Shown here: positions 60,065 through 64,000 of the stretch, one piece after another
Position numbering within the stretch: the first letter of the stretch is position 1
How the letters are laid out: every line of letters starts with the position of its first letter
From: Hymenobacter artigasi
GTDB lineage: Bacteria; Bacteroidota; Bacteroidia; Cytophagales; Hymenobacteraceae
Length of the DNA: 64,000 bases
Direction of reading: 5' to 3'
NCBI RefSeq assembly: GCF_012275535.1
Contig: NZ_JAAVTK010000001.1
Span: 124,001 to 188,000, forward strand
The notes under the pieces: model-generated
The model's database searches: none
Told to the model about the DNA's origin: nothing
The model's input: only the letters and a program-made list of their open reading frames with translations
Translations under genes and position numbers: made by a program

Positions 60065-61060
60065 TTAGCTGATGGGCACCTTGCGCAGAATGGCCTCAAT
60101 CAAATCCTGGGTGCGGATGCCGTCGGCTTCGGCCTCGTAGGTGAGCAGGATGCGGTGGTTGAGCACATCGGCCGCCACTTCCTTAATGTCCTCGGGCAGC
60201 ACGTAGTCGCGGCCTTCGAGGTAGGCTACGGCTTTGGAGGCCCGGTGCAGGGCAATGCTGGCCCGGGGGCTGGCCCCAAACTGCACGGCCTGGGCAAATT
60301 CGGGCAGGTCGTAGTCGGCCGGCCGGCGGGTGGCGAATACCAGCTCAATAAGGTAATTTTCCAGGGTATCAGAAATCTGCACCTGATTTATTTGCTGGCG
60401 AATACCGAAAATATCTTCTTTGGTCAGAATCGGCTGCACGTCTTCCACGAAGCTGAGGTTGGCCATACGGCGCATCACCTCCAGCTCGTCGGCTTTCTTG
60501 AGGTAGTCGACGTGCACCTTCAGCATAAAGCGGTCAACCTGGGCCTCAGGCAGCGGGTAGGTGCCTTCCTGCTCCACGGGGTTTTGGGTGGCCAGCACCA
60601 GAAACGGCAGGTCGAGCGGATACGTGGTATCGCCGATGGTGACCTGCTTTTCCTGCATGGCTTCAAGCAGGGCGCTCTGCACCTTGGCCGGCGAGCGGTT
60701 GATTTCGTCGGCCAGCACGAGGTTGGCGAAAATCGGCCCCTTCTTTACTTCAAAAACCGACTGGTTCTGGTTGTAAATCATGGTGCCCACCAGGTCCGAC
60801 GGCAGCAAATCGGGCGTGAACTGCACCCGTTGAAAGTGCAGGTGCAGCACCTTGGCCAGCGTCGAGATGGTGAGGGTTTTGGCCAGGCCGGGCACTCCTT
60901 CCAGCAGGATGTGCCCACCGGTGAACAGGCCAATCAGCAGGCGGGTGAGCAGCGGCTGCTGCCCCACCACCACCTTGCCCATCTCCGCGAATACCTGGCG
61001 GATAAGCGGATGATAGTCGATGGGTGCCGCCGGCACAGGAGTATCAGAAACAGGGTTCAT
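60065..61060 (-). CDS. MoxR-type AAA+ ATPase
   Basis: MoxR ATPases act as chaperones for the maturation of metal-binding or von Willebrand-domain protein complexes. From the ATG at 61060 it has 331 residues: Walker A GVPGLAKT at 55-62, Walker B VLADEINRSP, sensor 1 LATQNPVEQEGTYPLPEAQVDRF and sensor 2 GASPRASIALHRASK. The usual Bat/VWA partner genes (DUF58, VWA) are not adjacent on either side, so it is either isolated or its partners lie elsewhere. A frame to 61078 adds six residues. Confidence 0.93.
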   Translation of the reverse strand: MNPVSDTPVPAAPIDYHPLIRQVFAEMGKVVVGQQPLLTRLLIGLFTGGHILLEGVPGLAKTLTISTLAKVLHLHFQRVQFTPDLLPSDLVGTMIYNQNQSVFEVKKGPIFANLVLADEINRSPAKVQSALLEAMQEKQVTIGDTTYPLDLPFLVLATQNPVEQEGTYPLPEAQVDRFMLKVHVDYLKKADELEVMRRMANLSFVEDVQPILTKEDIFGIRQQINQVQISDTLENYLIELVFATRRPADYDLPEFAQAVQFGASPRASIALHRASKAVAYLEGRDYVLPEDIKEVAADVLNHRILLTYEAEADGIRTQDLIEAILRKVPIS

Positions 61061-61164
61061 ACGTGGGAGCGTGGGCAAAACAGCAGTTGCAAGGTAGGCA
61101 CAAGGCCGGTGCCGGCCGATACCGGGGCATTATATTCCTCCGGCCCTGCCACGGGCCTTGCCTA

Positions 61165-61563
61165 ATGGCCCGGCCCGTGGCACGCTCCAGGCAAATGGGG
61201 CGATGGGCCTTGCTGGCGCTGCTGCTGCTGGCCCAGTTGCTCAATGGCGTCTACGATGAGCAAACGCTCTCGTTTCTCGCGGTGCTGTGGCAGCGGCTGC
61301 TGGCTGCCAGTGGCCTGCACCACTTAGCGGCGGCGATACCAAGCGCCTGCTGCGGCTGGTGCTTGCCCCGGCCCAGTGGCGCATGGCGGTGAAGATGTAT
61401 GCTGGACGTGGGCATTGTGCTGGCCAATAAGCTGGCCGGCAATGCGGTGTGGGCCTACCGGCTCAGCCGCCAGATTCTGGACTTTGTGGTGAGCCCGCTG
61501 CCAGTGGCGGGCCTGTATGTAGTGTTTCGGGTGGGCTTGGGCCCAAAACCTATGCAGGCGTAA
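61165..61563 (+). pseudogene. Frameshifted remnant of a small membrane protein
   Basis: Frame 1 reads MARPVARSRQMGRWALLALL and continues to HHLAA, then turns into implausible protein (ACCGWCLPRPSGAWR) and stops at 61390-61392. A second frame takes over across about 61329-61398 (GDTKRLLRLVLAPAQWRMAV KMY), and frame 1 resumes at 61399 with LDVGIVLANKLAGNAVWAYR, ending at a TAA at 61561-61563. Two compensating indels would restore one 133-codon membrane protein. It could be real gene decay or a sequencing error; no family is recognised. Confidence 0.55.
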
Positions 61564-61851
61564 TAGCTAGCGAGCCTTGAGGAGCCGAAGGTCCTGATGC
61601 TGCTCTAACAATAAAATCAGTTATTGTATTTCCTGATTTTTGGCCACAGAGTCGCTTTACGGAAGTATTGAGTCTATGTGTTTTGAATGGGACAGAAACT
61701 TCGGAATTAATTCCAATATCTTGGAACTAAAATCGCACCAGGCTTAAAGCCCTTAAAACAGGCGCATTACCAGAATTTAAGCGGGTCTGTTCCATCATGT
61801 TTGTGGGAAGCACCCGGTACTGTTTTACACCATTTTTCCTTTCCATTCAGC
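61564..61851 (+). other. Intergenic stretch before the last secreted gene
   Basis: About 290 bp, more AT-rich than the rest. A hairpin AAAATCAG-N12-CTGATTTT lies at 61613-61640, a possible terminator. No perfect promoter is found: TTTG (61682-61685) and TATCTTGG (61717-61724) are too far apart. Nothing else is supported. Confidence 0.4.
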
Positions 61852-64000
61852 ATGAAAAAAAAGCTACTCTTTGCCTTCTTCTTCCTGTTTGTGGGCGGCC
61901 TGCTTGTTGGGCTGCCATCAGCGAAGGCTTCCCACCTGCTGGGTTGCGACATGACCTACACCGCGCTGGGCAACAACCAATACCGGGTGAAATTCCGCCT
62001 CTACCGCGACTGTTCCGGCATTCAGCCTTCGCCCTTCACGCTGTCGTGCCGCAACGGGGGCTGCAACGCGACGGCCACGGTATCGGCCCCGTTCGTGCAG
62101 CAGGGCCCTACTATTTCGGCCAATCCCCTGGGGCCGAACACGCCCGGCACCTGCGCCAACCCGTCGGCGCTCTATCCGCTCTACGACTTCACCACCTACG
62201 AAGCCACCGTGACGCTACCCCCCGGCCAGTGGACGATGAGCACGAACCAGGGCGCACGCCCCACTATCGCCAACATCCTGGGCTCGCCCGACCTCTACGC
62301 CGAGGCTTACCTCGATAACCGCAACAGCAGCAGCACCTCGGTGGCCAACAGCTCGCCCCAGTTCGACCCGCAGGATATTCCGATTCAGTATTCGTGCGTG
62401 AATCAGCGCAACTCCCTCGGTTTCTCTTCCATCGAGCCCGATGGCGACTCGCTGGTGTATGCCCTAGCGGCTCCCTTGGCGGCCTGCGGCATGCCCATTT
62501 CGTATGGGCCCTACCTCAACCAGCCCGCCCCGGTGCTGATTAACACGAACCCGGTCTGCTTATATAGCCCATTAGCATCAGGCAGCAATAACTTCTCCCC
62601 CACGTTGCCTCTCCCGGTCGCAATGGACACAACCGGCAGCTGCCCCCTGCTAACCGGTAGCCCACGCTTCAAGCTAAACCAGACGGCCCGCACCATTACG
62701 TTCACGCCAAACGTGTACAGCCCGGCCACGTCGGCCGCCGATGGCCGCAACAAGTACCAGGTGGTAGTGGAAGTAACCGAGTACCGCCGCATCAACGGCG
62801 TGCGCCGCGTGGTAGGCCGCGTGCGCCGCGAGGCCGTGATTATCGTTATCGACTGCGGGGCGAACAGCGTGCCCGGGCCGGTGGTGGCCGTGGCCCGCAC
62901 CATCAACTCCGGCACCAGCACCTACAATACCGTTGATTCTACGCAAATTAATATTGCCTCGTGCAGCTACTCCCGCGTCACGCTCAATTTCACCGACCCC
63001 GACAACCAGCGTACGCCCAGCGCCCACCAGCTGCTCACCGTCACGCTGCCGGCCGATATCAATACCAACCCCCTGCTGCTGGCGTCGGGCGACATCGGCA
63101 CGTTCTCGCTTGCCGGCAATGGCGGCGAAAGCCCGGTCGGCACGCTGTATCTCCAGCCTTCGCCCAGCATGGTGGGCCGGCTCATTCGCCTCAACTTTCG
63201 GGTTGAAGACAATGCGGCGCCCGTGAAGGGCGTGCAAACCCGCGTAGTCATCGTGCGGGTTGTGCGCAACAACGCGGCCTCGCTGGCAACAGCCGGGGTG
63301 GCCGGCGGTGGCTCGGCCGACCTCTGCGCCGGTGGCACACTGGTACTGCAAGCCAGCGCCATGCGCCCCGACTCGGTGCGCCGCCTCGCCAACGCCACCA
63401 CCGTCCCCCAAACCTACGCCTACCTGTGGACGGTGCGCGGCGATGGCCTCACCCAGGCCCAGGCCACCAGCCCCACCATCAGCGTGGCTCCCACGCGCAC
63501 CAGCCGCTACAGCCTGGCGGTATCACCCCTCACCGGCTTCGGCACCAGTTGCGGCGATACCACGTCGGTGCTCGTGCGGGTGCTACCGGCCGCCGCTGCC
63601 CCGGTGGTTACCCGCAGCGGCCTTGTCCTCACCAGCAGCTACGCCACCGGCAACCAATGGTACCGCGATGGCCTGCCCATTGCCGGTGCTACTGCCCGCA
63701 CGCTCACTGTCACGGCTAATGGGGCCTACTCGGTCCAGACCCTGGTAGCATCCAGCAGCCTCGGCAGCTGCCTGTCGCCGTTTTCCTCGGCTCAAACGGT
63801 GCTGTCGGCGCAGCGGGCGCTGGCCGGCACCAGCCTGAGCGTGGTACCCAACCCCACCCCCAACGGCCGCCTCAGCGTCCTCCTCACCGGCTACAGCCAG
63901 CCCGTCGAGCTAACGGTGTTTGATGCCCTGGGCCGCATCGTAGCGCACAAAACGGTAGCAGCGCCCAACCCCCAGGGCACCACCCAGCCGCTGGACCTCA
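61852..64000 (+). CDS. Large secreted T9SS-type protein (cut by the window edge)
   Basis: The frame is open from the ATG at 61852 to the window end (over 716 residues). MKKKLLFAFFFLFVGGLLVG and the following AKA form a signal peptide. The N-terminal ASHLLGCDMTYTALGNNQYRVKFRLYRDCSG is a domain seen at the start of many gliding-associated or PKD-type exoproteins of Bacteroidota. Ig/PKD-like regions follow, with about ten Cys that may form disulfides in the first 320 residues. Near the edge LSVVPNPTPNGRLSVLLTG begins a T9SS sorting domain (type A), so only a few dozen residues are missing. Function is probably adhesive; no catalytic motif is seen. Confidence 0.85.
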   Translation, partial: MKKKLLFAFFFLFVGGLLVGLPSAKASHLLGCDMTYTALGNNQYRVKFRLYRDCSGIQPSPFTLSCRNGGCNATATVSAPFVQQGPTISANPLGPNTPGTCANPSALYPLYDFTTYEATVTLPPGQWTMSTNQGARPTIANILGSPDLYAEAYLDNRNSSSTSVANSSPQFDPQDIPIQYSCVNQRNSLGFSSIEPDGDSLVYALAAPLAACGMPISYGPYLNQPAPVLINTNPVCLYSPLASGSNNFSPTLPLPVAMDTTGSCPLLTGSPRFKLNQTARTITFTPNVYSPATSAADGRNKYQVVVEVTEYRRINGVRRVVGRVRREAVIIVIDCGANSVPGPVVAVARTINSGTSTYNTVDSTQINIASCSYSRVTLNFTDPDNQRTPSAHQLLTVTLPADINTNPLLLASGDIGTFSLAGNGGESPVGTLYLQPSPSMVGRLIRLNFRVEDNAAPVKGVQTRVVIVRVVRNNAASLATAGVAGGGSADLCAGGTLVLQASAMRPDSVRRLANATTVPQTYAYLWTVRGDGLTQAQATSPTISVAPTRTSRYSLAVSPLTGFGTSCGDTTSVLVRVLPAAAAPVVTRSGLVLTSSYATGNQWYRDGLPIAGATARTLTVTANGAYSVQTLVASSSLGSCLSPFSSAQTVLSAQRALAGTSLSVVPNPTPNGRLSVLLTGYSQPVELTVFDALGRIVAHKTVAAPNPQGTTQPLDL

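Overview
The window is a stretch of chromosome from a GC-rich member of the Bacteroidota, most likely Hymenobacter or a close relative in the Cytophagales. Evidence: several secreted proteins end in type IX secretion (T9SS) sorting domains; promoters have the Bacteroidota form TTTG-N20-TAnnTTTG and Shine-Dalgarno sequences are not evident; the exbB-exbD-exbD-tonB cluster and the uppS-bamA-ompH-ompH cluster with DUF6089/PorG-like genes are typical of the phylum. No rRNA, tRNA, CRISPR array, prophage or intact transposase was seen.

Layout. 0.2-9.2 kb: recG, a tiny secreted protein, a secreted protein of unknown fold and a 1,500-residue fibronectin-type-III T9SS protein. 9.3-17.7 kb (minus strand): a complete fatty-acid beta-oxidation block: acyl-CoA dehydrogenase, thiolase, hydroxyacyl-CoA dehydrogenase/enoyl-CoA hydratase, a MarR regulator and a long-chain acyl-CoA ligase. 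An 18-bp near-palindrome occurs once upstream of the MarR gene and twice upstream of the dehydrogenase, and is a strong candidate operator. 17.9-34.4 kb: mixed housekeeping and small genes: an arginase-family protein lacking two metal ligands, a cytochrome-b5-like miniprotein, murQ, der, era, an AraC regulator, hemH, a PRC-barrel protein, two coupled membrane proteins, a cysteine desulfurase, glmM and mazG. 34.5-41.0 kb: a TonB energy-transduction operon (exbB, two exbD, tonB) followed by a small membrane protein, a PstS-like lipoprotein and a TPR protein. 41.1-52.0 kb (minus): rluD, then the outer-membrane biogenesis cluster read CBS protein, second Omp85-like barrel, nadK, two PorG-like barrels, uppS, bamA, ompH, ompH. 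52.1-64 kb: alpha/beta hydrolase, glutamine amidotransferase, CvpA, YqeY, a membrane protein, pdxJ, mnmH/selU, a second T9SS protein, a MoxR ATPase, a frameshifted gene remnant, and a third large secreted protein cut by the window edge.

The most striking non-coding signal is a set of about sixteen long intergenic inverted repeats in seven sequence families. Many fill almost the whole spacer between two genes, with arms that touch or include start or stop codons (recG, era, the b5-like gene, murQ, cvpA, yqeY). One family, with CATGCTGAGC at its ends, is present seven times. These look like REP/REPIN- or MITE-type elements that would fold into large hairpins in the transcripts; their mobiliser is not in the window.
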